This document shows positions 34,701-45,248 of a stretch of DNA of 64,000 bases, in pieces (position 1 is the first letter of the stretch; each line of letters starts with the position of its first letter). The DNA lies in the NCBI GenBank assembly GCA_029379385.1, contig CM055614.1, positions 21,371,994-21,435,993 of the forward strand, given 5' to 3'. The DNA comes from Quillaja saponaria. Lineage: Eukaryota; Streptophyta; Magnoliopsida; Fabales; Quillajaceae. The position numbers and the translations under genes were made by a program. The notes under the pieces were generated by a model. It saw only the letters and a list, made by a program, of their open reading frames with translations. It ran no database searches and had not been told where the DNA came from.

Positions 34701-35534
34701 GATTTTAAATCTCGGGGAAATTATGATTCTAATAAATATTTTTTAAAATTTGAGTGCTTAGCCTCGGTGAAATTGATTATGTACGAAGATTAATCTATTG
34801 TGCGGGCTTATTTAGTTGAGGGTGATACTATTGTGCGAAACTGTGTTACTCGTTGGCCCTTTGTTTGTTTTGTATGTTGTGATGGCTCTGATTAATTTGT
34901 GATTTTATGAATCATGTAAGTTGTGAAGTTATGATGATTACAAATGTGTACGTGTATTTTTAATTAAGTCATGAATATTGTCACATGATGATAATTAACT
35001 ATATATGTTATATACTTGTATTGAGTAATGCTAGTACCCATTGGGTATGATTTTTCACTCATAGAGTCCATAGGACTCATTCCTTTCGTGGATTTTTTAT
35101 TTATTAACAAGAGTTCAATATATGTTGTGGCCGAGCTCGTGACCTAACAACAGATTATGACAATATATTTTTCAGGATCTCAGACTTGAAGTCAAGGATG
35201 AAAGTTTACAGTCATACTAAAACTGTGGGGTGTCTAATTTTGTATGATGTAATAGTCTAGTTATTTTCCTTAGTGCTATTGTGTGAAATCAGGACATGTG
35301 TTTGTATTTTGAGGCATGTTCCACATTATAGGGAACCTCGGCCAAAATTTGCAGTAAATTGTTATTTGTTTCAAAAAATAAAATTTTACAGTGAACTTCT
35401 GTTTATAAAATTTATTTTTATTCTTTAGTTAGGTCAAGTGTCGTGTTTGTTATTTTGTCTTGAAGTCAGAGTTACAAAGGTTTTGGTTATTCAATCTTTC
35501 GGCTAGTCATGTCTCTGCGAATGGTGTGCCACGT
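31701..35534 (+). mobile_element. Long LTR, probably solo, same family as 45254-48011 and 50144-52834
   Basis: Starts TGTTATAACCTGATAG, matching the LTR start at 50144 (TGTTATAACCCTATAG). The last 1.1 kb matches 51690-52834: GGTTGATAAGGGCCAAC, AGGTGCACTTAGGATA, TTGTGCGGG, TTACTCGTTGGCC, TGATGCTAGTACCC-like, TCGGCTAGTCATG, GGTGTG. There is no gag, pol or primer site next to it, so a solo LTR is likely. It is about 1.1 kb longer than its relatives, partly through a 330-bp tandem duplication. A TATTTATAAATAGG box lies at about 31938. The flanks TGTAT (left) and CGTAC (right) could be a decayed 5-bp target duplication. Confidence 0.72.
33341..34000. repeat. 330-bp tandem duplication inside the long LTR
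   Basis: Units 33341-33670 and 33671-34000 both run from AGCTAGATAACATCC to AAACTGTATTGA with about 5 percent difference by eye. A third, much more diverged unit can be traced to about 34130 (AGAGAAAGATAT, TATTTAATAAAT). Confidence 0.93.
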
Positions 35535-35935
35535 ACTAACTATACTCAACAATGTCCATCATCTACATCGTTTGCGATTGACACTAGTAGGGTTAGTATC
35601 TCATCTGCAAGTGGGGCTACTATCCCACAAAGGAGGAAGAGCAAGGCCAAGGGTCAAGCTATGGGTGTCATGCAATATTCAATTTATGAGCTACAAGAGG
35701 TGACTAAGTAGAGGGTGAGCCAATCTCGCGTCTCTCATCCTCCTCGAACCAAAAGTATGCTCTTAAGGGATCAACCCCCTCTATTCTCCTTGTCCTAGAA
35801 ACAATAAAAGAGTTTTCTGGATTCAATGATGATTGAAAATTAGTTGAAACCTCTGAGTATTTGTATTTTGTTTTCTTTTATTGTAATTCAACTTTAGTTT
35901 TTTTAATAAAATTTGTTTGTGTGGAAATAATTAGT
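35535..35935 (+). other. Unassigned open stretch after the LTR
   Basis: A frame from the LTR end to TAG at about 35709 gives a Ser/Thr-rich then basic run (ATIPQRRKSKAKGQAMG). It could be a scrap of a transposon protein, but I cannot name a family. No start codon of its own and no splice sites that make sense. Confidence 0.3.
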
Positions 35936-35939
35936 TTAA

Positions 35940-36180
35940 TTTCAATTAAAAATCAAAACTGATTTAATAATTACTTTAAATTAAATTAAAAATAAAATTT
36001 AATTAAAAATCATAACTCATTAACGACTACTTTAAATTAAATGAAAAATCAAAATTGATTAAACATTACTTTAATTTAAATTAAAAATAAAAACTGGTTA
36101 ACCATTACTTTAATTTAAATTAAAAATCAAAACTGGTTAACCATTACTTTAATTTAAATTAAAAATCCAAACTAATTAAT
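35940..36180. repeat. AT-rich tandem repeat, units of about 44 bp
   Basis: Five to six head-to-tail units of the type AATTAAAAATCAAAACTGGT plus TAACCATTACTTTAATTTAA. The last three are almost identical and the first ones more diverged. Confidence 0.88.
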
Positions 36181-36274
36181 CTAAAATTGTTTAATTTGTT
36201 TATTTTTAGTACATTAAACATTAATGTTTTTTTGGTAATTTGTACATAAAATAAGTTCTCTGACCAAAGTTTTT

Positions 36275-39200
36275 CTCTACAAGAAATAACATTATTTGTG
36301 TTTGATTCCAGACACAAAAACAGATACAGTAACCCTAGACTCAGATATTATTTTATATGTCTATGCAGACACAAACTTTATTCGTGTCTATTTTTCTACA
36401 TTTGTTAAGCAGACACAATATATAGACGCCACTAATTATTTGTCACATCTTTCCGTCTGAAGTCCATATATTGTATAACCTTAACCTAGACGTAGATATA
36501 ACTTTGTCTGTATCCATATGCATAAAATCAGAAGCAATATTTAATTTATTTTATTTTTATTTGGGTCTGCAAAAGGCAAAAGCAAATAATCTTATTGCGG
36601 AAGATGGAAAAATAAATTTAGTTTTATACATGTATAAAAATATATTTTATATTTAAATTCTAACTTTTATATAAATAGAAAATATTATACAAAAATCATC
36701 ATAATATTAATATTATTTACAAATATTGTGGAAAAAACTATCTTATAATCCTAAGTTTTCGTCGTCTTGAGCTTGCTCGTTATCCTAACTGAGGTGCGAA
36801 TGAGTGGAAGTAAGAGGTTCAACCTAAAATTATCAAAATAAATAAGTTATAGTAATTATTAATATGCATATAAGTTAAAACTCTAACTTCGACAAATTAA
36901 GCAAAAATTTCAAAGCTTTTGTCTTAAAACTGTAACATTTGCCTATTGTCCTAACCGTTAATCCAAAAGACATTATGTTTCTTCTGACAGGTTTTATTCA
37001 TCCACACGGTCATGCTGATACTTTCAGAATATGTTACAAACTTGTATTTGACTATTTTGCCTCTTGAATCCAGAGTTATAATGCTTTTGCCTTAAAAATG
37101 TAACAATGGTATATTATTCTAACCGTTAATCCAAATAAAATTTTGTTTCTTCCCATATGTTTATTTATCTCCAAGGTTGTGTCGGTACTCTAAGAATTTG
37201 AAATGAACTTGTATTTGATTGTTTATTCCCCAAACCCATAGTTATAAAGCTTTTACCTTTAAACTGTAACATTGACCTAATATCCTAACCATTGATCCAA
37301 ATAGCATTTCATTTCTTTTTGTAGGTCTTATTCACCCCCAAGATTGTGTTAGTGCTCTTGGAATTCAAAATGGATTTGTATTTGATTATTTTGCCCCCAT
37401 AACCCAAAGTTGCAAAGCTTTTGCCTTAAAACTATAACATTAGCCTAATATCCTAACCATTGATCCAAATGACATTTTGTTTCTTTCTATAGGTCTTATT
37501 CTTCCTTGAGGTAGTGCTGATACTCCCGGAATCCAAAATGAACTTGTATTTGACCAGTTTTGCCTCATAAACTCAGAGGTACAATTTTTTTGCCTCGAAA
37601 CTGTAATATTAGTCTAATATCCAAATGATATTTTGCTTCTTCCTACATATCTTATTCATCCTCATGGTCATGCCGATACTCTCAGAATCCAAAACAAACA
37701 TATACTTGGTTGTTTTGCACCTTGAACCCAAAGATTTTGTATTTAAACTATAACTTGAGCATAAAAATACTATTCAAGAATCTCATAATAAAAATTAAAT
37801 TAAAAAGAATTCATATCTCTAGAATGACTTTGTAATATATATTCTTGATTCTCTAGGAATGAATTTGTAATATATATACCTGAAACAACAAGTTATATGA
37901 TTATATTAGTTATTTATAAAATGAATAACATAACTAGCTCGTAAATAACTTTGACTTCGATATGAACTATATATGAACATATTTGCTACTAATTATCATC
38001 ATTTTCATCAATCAACATGGCATTTACTCACATGCATTATCTCCAAGGTTGTTGTAGATAATATAATTGAATAAATACTGCAAATGTGGTTGCATATGTC
38101 ATTGGATTCATGATTGCCCCAACAAATCTTCAAATAAAAAAAAAATTCAAATAATTGAGTAACCAAAGATGGGAATAACAAGAATATGCAATACAATTAA
38201 AATACGAAATAAGCCTTCTTGTGAATGCATTAAAATTATGTAATAAGATTTCCTGTCAATGTATAATTGGATCATGGTAATAATTGAAGGTAAGAATTAT
38301 TTATAAGGGAAGAACAATAATTAATTACCTATATAAATTGCTAAAATAATTTCTTCAAAGTTCAATTAGCTAAGATGTTATGTTGTTGTTGTTTGGATTG
38401 TATGTGATTATGGTTTTGAAGGTCTTGTTTTAAAGTTTATTGTTTTATTGGGGCTTTCCTTTATTTTATTTTATATATATTCAACTTTTGTCACAATATT
38501 AGTTAGAAGATTTTATTACATAAGACATTTTGATAAAAATATTTTCAAGGTTTTAAGGCATCTGGATTTTTTATTGGATTTAAACTCATTAAGATTTATT
38601 ATTAGCTAGAATTAAGATGGTATGATTTGTAACTCATTAAGATTTATTATTTGCTAGAATTAAGTTGGTATGATTTGTACTTTACCTATCTAAGTATTTG
38701 GACATATTATTGAACTTAATTAAATTAATATTTTAATGTTTTAAGGCATGGATAAATATATTTTCAAGATTTTAAGGCATTTAGATTTTTAATTTGACTT
38801 AAACTCATTAGGACTTATTTAAGAAAAAACGTAACACTTGAGAAATTCTAATTCTAATTAATATATAAGAGTTTGGACAAGCTAGGCACTAGCTAATTAT
38901 GATTTCGCTTAATTTTTCAACTATTAGTAATTGGCTCCCTTTCTATACCATGACTTCAATTTATACCCTACCTAAATCATATATTATAATACAATACCAA
39001 CACCTTATCTCTCATAAATATTAATCTATACATGAATTTATCATTGTGTGAGTAAGCAATGTGCTATATTGAAGGAAGAAAGTTTCAGATCTATATAACT
39101 AGTTAACAATACAACATAATGCATAAAATATATATACAATACCTGTAGGTTCGTGGTGATTGCCCTTATATTTGAAGCCGGTGAAGATTGGTCGGACAAT

Positions 39201-40590
39201 AGCAAGGACGGGCAGTGGCGTGGCAAATCTATATATAGAGTGTCAATGGAGGAAATAAGAGGAAGGATGAGAAAAAGATATGATCTTGGTTTAAGCTGGG
39301 AAGACTTTTTGCGTCTGCCATTGCAGACTCATGAATAATAAGTGGCATATACAAAAAAGAAGATATTTTTCAAAATAAAAAATATATATATTATAATTAT
39401 TGCGTCTGCATTGAATTTGGTAGAAAATGATGCCAATTCAAAATATTTACGTCAGCCAATTTTTAGATGCAATCAAATTAAAGTCAAACACTAATAATAG
39501 ATTGGTTCGGAGAATATGATACCAAAATGCATCATTTTCTGTGTTTATGTGGTAAGTTTTAGCGTCTGCATTTTCAATTTTTTTTTAACTATCAAGGTCT
39601 GCATATTGATGAACGCAGCAACCCGATTTGTAGACACAAATATAATAATTTTTGGTAGTGTTTGGATCATTGAAATAGACTACAAGTTGAGACAAAAGTG
39701 TTGTACCATGATTTCTGTCTCGCCGTCAATCCAAACCCACCCATAATAAATGAAGTGATCTTACAATATTAACACTTCATCTCTTATATATACTAATTTA
39801 TACATGAATTTACCATTATATTAGTAAGTAATGTGGTATATTGAAGTAAGAAAGTTGTAGATCTATACAGCTAGCTAACAATACAATGCAATGCATAAAA
39901 ATATATATATAATACCTTCAGGTTCATGACAACTATCCCTAAATCTGAAGTCGGTGAAGATTGGTCGGACAACAGCGAGGACGAGCGGTGGCATGGCAAA
40001 TTTATATAGTAAAGTAGCAATGGAGGAAATAAGAGGAACGAGAATAAAGAGATACAATCTTGGTTTTAAATTGGAAAGCTTTTTATGTCTATCATTGCAG
40101 ACTTGTGAACATTAAGTGGCAAACATAGAAAAGAAGGTATTTTTAACAAAATTAATATTATAATAGTTGTGCTGCATTGAACAGAAAATGATGCTAAATC
40201 AAAATATGTATGCCAATTTGTATACGCAATCAAATTAAATATAGATCCTGATAACTTGTGATGAAAATAACACCAATATAAGATAACAACGTCTACCTAA
40301 ACAGATGCAAATTGTAAAAGGCAAACCAGATTGGTTTCGGGGAATATGGCAACAAAATGCATCAGTTTCTGTGCCTACGTGATAAGTATCAGTGTCTGCT
40401 TTTTTAATTTATTTTTTATTTTTAACTATCAGCGTCTACGTTTTTGTGGATGAAGAAACTCGATTTGTAGATGCAAACATAATAATATTTGGTAGTGTTT
40501 GGACCATTGAAACAAATTGCAAGTTAAGACAGAGGTGTTCGACCATGGCCTCTGTCTATTCTCCAATCCAAATGCACCCATAATAAATGA
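36275..40590 (+). mobile_element. CACTA-like non-autonomous element (borders inferred)
   Basis: CTCTACAAGAAATAAC at 36275 resembles the CACTACAAGAAA terminus of CACTA transposons with one change. Subterminal short motifs follow: AGACACAA / GTGTCT at 36305-36420. Motifs of the type GCGTCTGCA / TGCAGAC recur at 39310-40440. This crowding near the ends is what CACTA transposases bind in known families. The middle holds a 167-bp tandem array and the right third a 772-bp duplication. No transposase is seen and the right terminus (TTTCTTGTAGTG type) is absent, so the right border is only where LINE sequence begins. Confidence 0.45.
36915..37752. repeat. Tandem array of five 167-bp units
   Basis: Units start at about 36915, 37083, 37249, 37417 and 37585, spacing 166-168 bp. 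Each has GCTTTTGCCTTAAAACTGTA, ATATCCTAACCATTGATCC, TTTGTTTCTTCC, TCTTATTCATCC and AACTTGTATTTGA with scattered changes. The fifth unit is damaged at its start and lacks about 15 bp (CTAACCATTGATC). Not coding. Confidence 0.93.
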
Positions 40591-40600
40591 CATAATCTTA
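38993..40600. repeat. Tandem duplication, two units of about 772-830 bp
   Basis: Unit 1 is about 38993-39764, unit 2 about 39765-40600. Shared: TAGATCTATA-AACTAGTTAACAATACAA-like blocks, GGTGAAGATTGGTCGGACAA, GCAATGGAGGAAATAAGAGG, GGTAGTGTTTGGA and ACCCATAATAAATGA. On the minus strand both units keep the reading VRPIFT with HEP downstream and a GT after it, preceded by a TATATA-like box, so a small first exon may be conserved in both. Confidence 0.88.
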
Positions 40601-40605
40601 AATTT

Positions 40606-41000
40606 TTTGAACCTGCACAGTTTGCATAAAGATAACAATACCATCATCTGCAAACTGGATCAGTTACTTCAAACAATAGTGAGCTCAAAGTAAAGTGACA
40701 AAAGATCACCTAGGCTAAGCTTCCTTTCCATGCTAAATTGATAAGTGGGTACATAAATCATAATGATTTACATGAAGAAAATACAAATGACATGTTTATG
40801 TATCGAAATATTTTTAATATGAATAGATTTTAAATTAGAATAAAACTAAAACTTCACTGTGAATAAAATATTAATCATAATAGATTACTCTTTAATCATC
40901 CACAAATTTATTTGTAGATAAATACAATCAAATCTACATATAAGTCTAACTGAGTGGTTTAAAAATAGAATCAGTAGGATTATTTGTGATCCGATCCTCT
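40606..41000 (-). pseudogene. LINE relic, second copy, uninterrupted form
   Basis: On the minus strand the sequence runs from AAACCACTCAGTTAG through CTATTCATATTAAAAATAT straight to TTTGTATTTTCTTCATG and AATTTAGCATGGAAAGGAAG, then a GDLLS-type RT word and VCR-WYCYLY (relatives FADD). The same parts flank the gypsy element at 14600-14782 and 19023-19150 on the plus strand. It ends near 40606 beside the CACTA-like repeat. Confidence 0.85.
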
Positions 41001-41457
41001 AAAGAATAAAACGTATAAATAAATAAAATAAACTTGTAAAGCAGAACAAAAAGGCTGTTTTTTTATTTTTATTTTAGAAATAAAGAAATCTTGTAAATTT
41101 TACTTCTTATAGAAGTTTAATTTAAAACTTTTAACTTTGTTGATCAATTACTAATTGAGTTGAAAGGTGTTTAGTCTCTAGGTTTAAGTATAAAAAAAAG
41201 AAGGTAGACGACATATATAATTAATTAATAGAGTGCTAACAAAGTAGCTAGCAAGATATAAACTTTGATAATTTATTCATTTAAGTGTTCATTTATTTAA
41301 CTATACTTAGTTATGAACTCAGCATAGAGAGTACAGTTCCACACATATTTCAAATTAAATATTATTCAACATTTCCTTCTGCAAATGCAACAGACCCTCC
41401 ACATTCTTACAGAAACTGTTGCAGCCTTCGTCCAACAAGCAGAGACTGTGATACTAA
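41001..41457. other. AT-rich spacer, no gene seen
   Basis: Nothing recognised. A 71-codon frame at 41285-41500 contains several Cys and Pro but runs across the transposon end at 41458 and matches no family I know. Confidence 0.5.
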
Positions 41458-41470
41458 CTCTACAAGAAAA

Positions 41471-41830
41471 AGACTTATAGGCTACGGCTATAAGCCGTAG
41501 CAGATAAAACCGTAGCCTATACTCTTATAGTATACGGCTATTATTATAGAATATGGATACGACCGTAGAGTATAAATGTTTTTGTTTACGTTATTTTTTA
41601 GATATCTGCTACGACAATTACATTTTAATACTATAGTTAGGCCGTAGCCTATAAGTTGATAATTCAATTTTTTATTAAGAAATCCTTTGCTTTTATACTA
41701 TGGTTACAACCGTAGCATATAATTTATAGCTGTAGCAGATGTAAAATATAACGTTTTGATCCATTAAATTTTAATTTTTTTGAAATCTTTTGATTTTATA
41801 CTACGGTCTTGGCCGTAGCAGATGTAAAAC
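41471..41830. repeat. CACTA subterminal repeat array (CCGTAGC motif)
   Basis: About ten direct and inverted copies of CCGTAGC(A/C) or its complement GCTACGG / variants within 360 bp, the first forming a hairpin (GGCTACGGCTATAAGCCGTAGC-type, 41480-41501). Such arrays are transposase-binding sites in known CACTA elements. Confidence 0.85.
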
Positions 41831-43448
41831 TTAGCGTTTTGCCATTTGACACAACTTTTCTAAGGCAGTTCCTTCTTCATTTTTTGTTCAGCCTTCAGAC
41901 TGAAAATACCAAACCAAGGAATCGTCGATCTCCATCTCTGCTTTATCCTAATCCCTGTGAAAGGTTTATAGTCAATAGTAGCCAACCTTTTCTCCTCCTT
42001 CTTCGACCTCCATCTCTGTTTCTTCTCAGTTTCTTTGCCACTGAAGTTGTGGCCGGGAAAGCTTGGAAGCCAGCTACCTGACCAGCAGCTTTGCCAAGCA
42101 TCTTCTGCCAATTGTTTGCTCGATCAGGGCCCTAGCTTTATTGTAAGTGAAAAACCCATCTTTATTGTTCTCATTGGTGCTTTTCCAAGGCTAGCTTCCT
42201 CTTTCTGCATGACTTCTTCAATATTCTTCTAACTGGACTCTTGCTTTTGTGTCTTCTTCTAAGAAAATGGGAAACTTAATGCTAACTCCTCAGAATGGTG
42301 CTTGGGGCGACTGAAGACATCATACTCGGGTTAGGATTTTATTTTTTTCTTCCATTCTTTCTGAAACTACAGATGCAATTTGTTATGGTTTTCTACTTGC
42401 AACTCACAAATTTATTAGTTATTTCAGGGTTGTGGCCGTTTGAAACTGGAGTACTCTTGAAGCTGACATTAATCAAGTTTTAGGTGTGCAATTGGTTTTG
42501 ATGTTGCTTTTGTTTTTTATTTTGATTTTAATGTTTAAGTTGAAATTTGAATGACCTGGTATTTCAAAATTAATGAATTGCATTGTTACTGTATATAATT
42601 AATTCATATGGATCTAGCTTTGTATTATTAACTGCTTTCAATTTCTACACTTGAGTGAATTAATATATGAAGTCTTATTTGACTCTGTCTCCTATGTTTT
42701 CTTCTTCGTATTTATCTTTTGCCTTTTGATTTGATTTGGTAATGTTGTTTACAAAACTTCATTTATTGTTCAATGTAAGTTTTCTTTTTCATTTGCCTTC
42801 TTTTAGATACCATACATTGTCTGCTAGCTACAAGGTGACATTAAATAAGTATAGTATCTAGTCATGAAATAAACATAAGGTGACATTAAATAAGTATCTT
42901 CTGTAAGTATCTCCTTTTTATGAGTATTAGGATTTACTAAAGAATTTCAGCTAAGGATTTTTCTTCATGCTTCCATAGTATGAGAATTGAATACTTCTTA
43001 TTTTATTATTTGGATGAAATAAACATGAAGTGACATTAAATAGATTTTACGAAGGAACCATACTTGATGACTTTCAAAGAGTTGTTCCAAGATAGTAAGG
43101 AATCATACTTGATGACTTTAAACGCGTTTATGAAATTCTAAGTTTTTTTCTTGTGTGAACTAGTCGAACACTCTAATAAACATTTAATTAGTAAAATTTA
43201 AATGGTATGATTTTTCATTATTTTTCCATGCTAATTTTTTTTCTAGCTTCAGCTTCTTTATTAATTTGGCAATGCAGTGTTTATTTTTCAAACATGAAGA
43301 TTCATATGGATGGTGTCATTGTTACTGTTGTTCACATTTCTTACTAGCTTGAATAACTTGTATTGAAACTATATATGTCTTTCATGAATCATATACTTTC
43401 TTTCTCATGTTTACTTGAGATCAACTTATAGCACAAAATTTCAGAAAC
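41831..43448 (+). other. CACTA 5' non-coding part
   Basis: T-rich transcribed-leader-like sequence between the terminal array and the transposase start. The open frames at 41809-42483 overlap on both strands and have no family signature. CACTA elements often have long 5' leaders with introns, and that is my best reading. Confidence 0.5.
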
Positions 43449-43744
43449 ATGGACTTCGATCGTAGTTGGATGGATCGTCCGCGTGCTATTCGTGGGTCTT
43501 TAACTGCTAAATTTTTATCTGGAGTTGAAGCTTTTCTTGACTTTGCATTTCGACATCCTTCATGTGTGTATTCAAGACAATTTAGGTGTCCTTGTAAACT
43601 TTGTAATAATACAAAGTTTCTAGGAAGAGATGTTACCCTGCACTTGTATAAAAAGGGTTTTACCAAGAACTATAAGAAATGGACCTTGCATGGTGATGGT
43701 TCAGTTAATCTTATGCCTATTGATGATGTAGTAGAAGGTTTTGG
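43449..43744 (+). pseudogene. CACTA TNP2 transposase, N-terminal part
   Basis: ATG at 43449 starts the transposase-associated zinc-binding domain: MDFDRSWMDRPR, VEAFLDFAFRHPSC, FRCPCKLCNN, HLYKKGFTKNYKKWTLHG. Cys residues at the CPCKLC block and the His of VTLHLYKKGF are those conserved in the family. The frame is open up to the nested insertion at 43745-43750. The rest of the gene is at 52855-54958. Confidence 0.92.
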
Positions 43745-43749
43745 AGAAA

Positions 43750-43947
43750 TATCACACCCTCATATGAAGGTATGATTGGCCGGAAGAATGGATACCCCAA
43801 ACCTCCGTAGCCCTGAATCCACAATGACTAAACATAATTGATTCTTACACAATTTATTGTCAATAACAAGAAAATTTATTACTTACGTAATTACGATAAT
43901 TTATGTACCATATCCTAGCATATATGTTAGACTATCGGGTTATAACA
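43750..43947 (-). repeat. Internally deleted gypsy LTR, minus orientation
   Basis: On the minus strand it starts TGTTATAACCCGATAG (43947 down) after a purine tract AAGGGGACGAGA, and ends ...GGGTGTGATA at 43750. Only about 198 bp remain: roughly the first 85 and the last 100 bases of the 2.7-kb LTR at 50144-52834. Confidence 0.85.
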
Positions 43948-44168
43948 ATCTCGTCCCCTTAAAAAAATTTGTCCCGAATTTTAATGGAGAGTCATAAAGG
44001 GATATAGGTCACCTAAATTATTTATTTATTTTTTTTTACTGACATTAAATTTCACTGTACATGGGTATAGAGGTTAAGAGAATCGAATAAGATTCTCCTT
44101 GTATATGCCTTCTGGTTCATTTTGTGGTGCTAGAATTTAAAAATGAAATCTTTATGACATTAGGAGTC

Positions 44169-44384
44169 TTATAAGAATAGGAAGTATCCTATTGCCACTC
44201 CAAATATCGCTCCACAACCATCTCCTTCACTATCTACCATGAAATCACTAATAACACCCATATCATATTTAGTTTTCTTACCACTCATCTCTGGTTTAAC
44301 TACTTGTGCTACCTTTACCGCTTCCACAAAAGTGGATCTCACTTCAAGGTTAACTTTATGACTTCTTAATTTACATAAATATAC
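44169..44384 (-). CDS. 71-codon open frame of unknown origin, left arm copy
   Basis: Minus-strand open frame ending in TAA at 44171-44169, containing STFVEAVKVAQVVKPEM, KYDMGVISDFMVDSEGD and GVAIGYFLFL. No gypsy protein domain that I know has this sequence, so it may be a captured piece of host gene. It is the twin of 49707-49922; two residues in the GDGCGTICG region differ (A for T, F for C). No ATG at its start, so it may be an exon or a fragment. Confidence 0.4.
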   Translation of the reverse strand, partial: VYLCKLRSHKVNLEVRSTFVEAVKVAQVVKPEMSGKKTKYDMGVISDFMVDSEGDGCGAIFGVAIGYFLFL

Positions 44385-45164
44385 TTAAACTTTTGTTGAA
44401 CATCTAACAAAATATATTTATTTTCTTGTACACACATTCATAAACCATTCTAACTCATAAATTTTTCCTTTTTATTTAAATACCAATTATTACTTTTAAT
44501 TAATTTGTATTAATCTAAATTTTAAATGAGGAATATACTTCAAGGTTTTAACATGGGTCCATGTTAAAACCTATGTACTATCACATAGAAATGAACCATG
44601 AAAAATGCACATACATGTGTAGTCCGTTTATTTATTTCTACGAGATACGAAAGGTTTTCTTTCCAACGTTAAGTTTGTAAACCAATCTCGATATTGAATA
44701 TCAATGCTTAGAACCAACGCACTCAGTGACTAAAAGAGTAAAGAATAAAGTTTAAATTATCTAAGTTTGTGTGTGGTTAGGAATTATTGAAGAAATCCAC
44801 TTCACACCTGTTTATTTTATAGTGAGGTGAATTGTGGATACATATATACACGTCTAGCCTATCTATTTTCTCTCAAGTCCTCGTCTTGGAAAGCATGAAA
44901 AGTTTTTTTTTATATCACGCTTGCAAACTAATTTTTATATTAAATGTCGAATCTTAGAAATAATACACTTTGCAATTAAAAGAAAAGAATGATTCTTTCT
45001 GATTGTGTAATGATTTACAGTAGTTAAAATTTTCCTTTCTCCAATATTTGTAATTTATTTGATAAATGGTAAAGACTCTTTTTACACTTGGAATGTTATT
45101 AAGCTTAGACCAAGAAGGAATAACTTTCTGGAAACTGTTCTCCATAACCAATGAAGTAGAGCTG

Positions 45165-45248
45165 CATATGAGAGAAATTCTCAACAAACCTCCTGTAATA
45201 ACTAGCGAAACCCAGAAAACTTTGAATTTCATAAATAATAGTTGGTCG
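45165..45248 (-). pseudogene. gypsy pol fragment (end of RT / start of RNase H)
   Basis: Minus frame reads RPRPTIIYEIQSFLGF and ASYYRRFVENFS, the RT-RNase H linker of chromovirus-type gypsy elements (relatives EIRSFLGLAGYYRRF). It joins 48017-48765 across the solo LTR. After VENFS the pol similarity stops near 45165. Confidence 0.88.

Noticed and set aside
35460..35711. Two overlapping plus-strand frames
   Set aside because: The first half is LTR sequence; the rest is a basic, Ser-rich run without a recognisable domain.
36915..37752. CRISPR-like regular repeats
   Set aside because: Units are 167 bp, imperfect and head to tail without unique spacers, in a plant genome: a satellite-type array.
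41285..41500. Cys/Pro-containing open frame that looked like a small secreted peptide
   Set aside because: No signal peptide, no known Cys pattern (not RALF, defensin or thionin), and it runs across the CACTA terminus at 41458.
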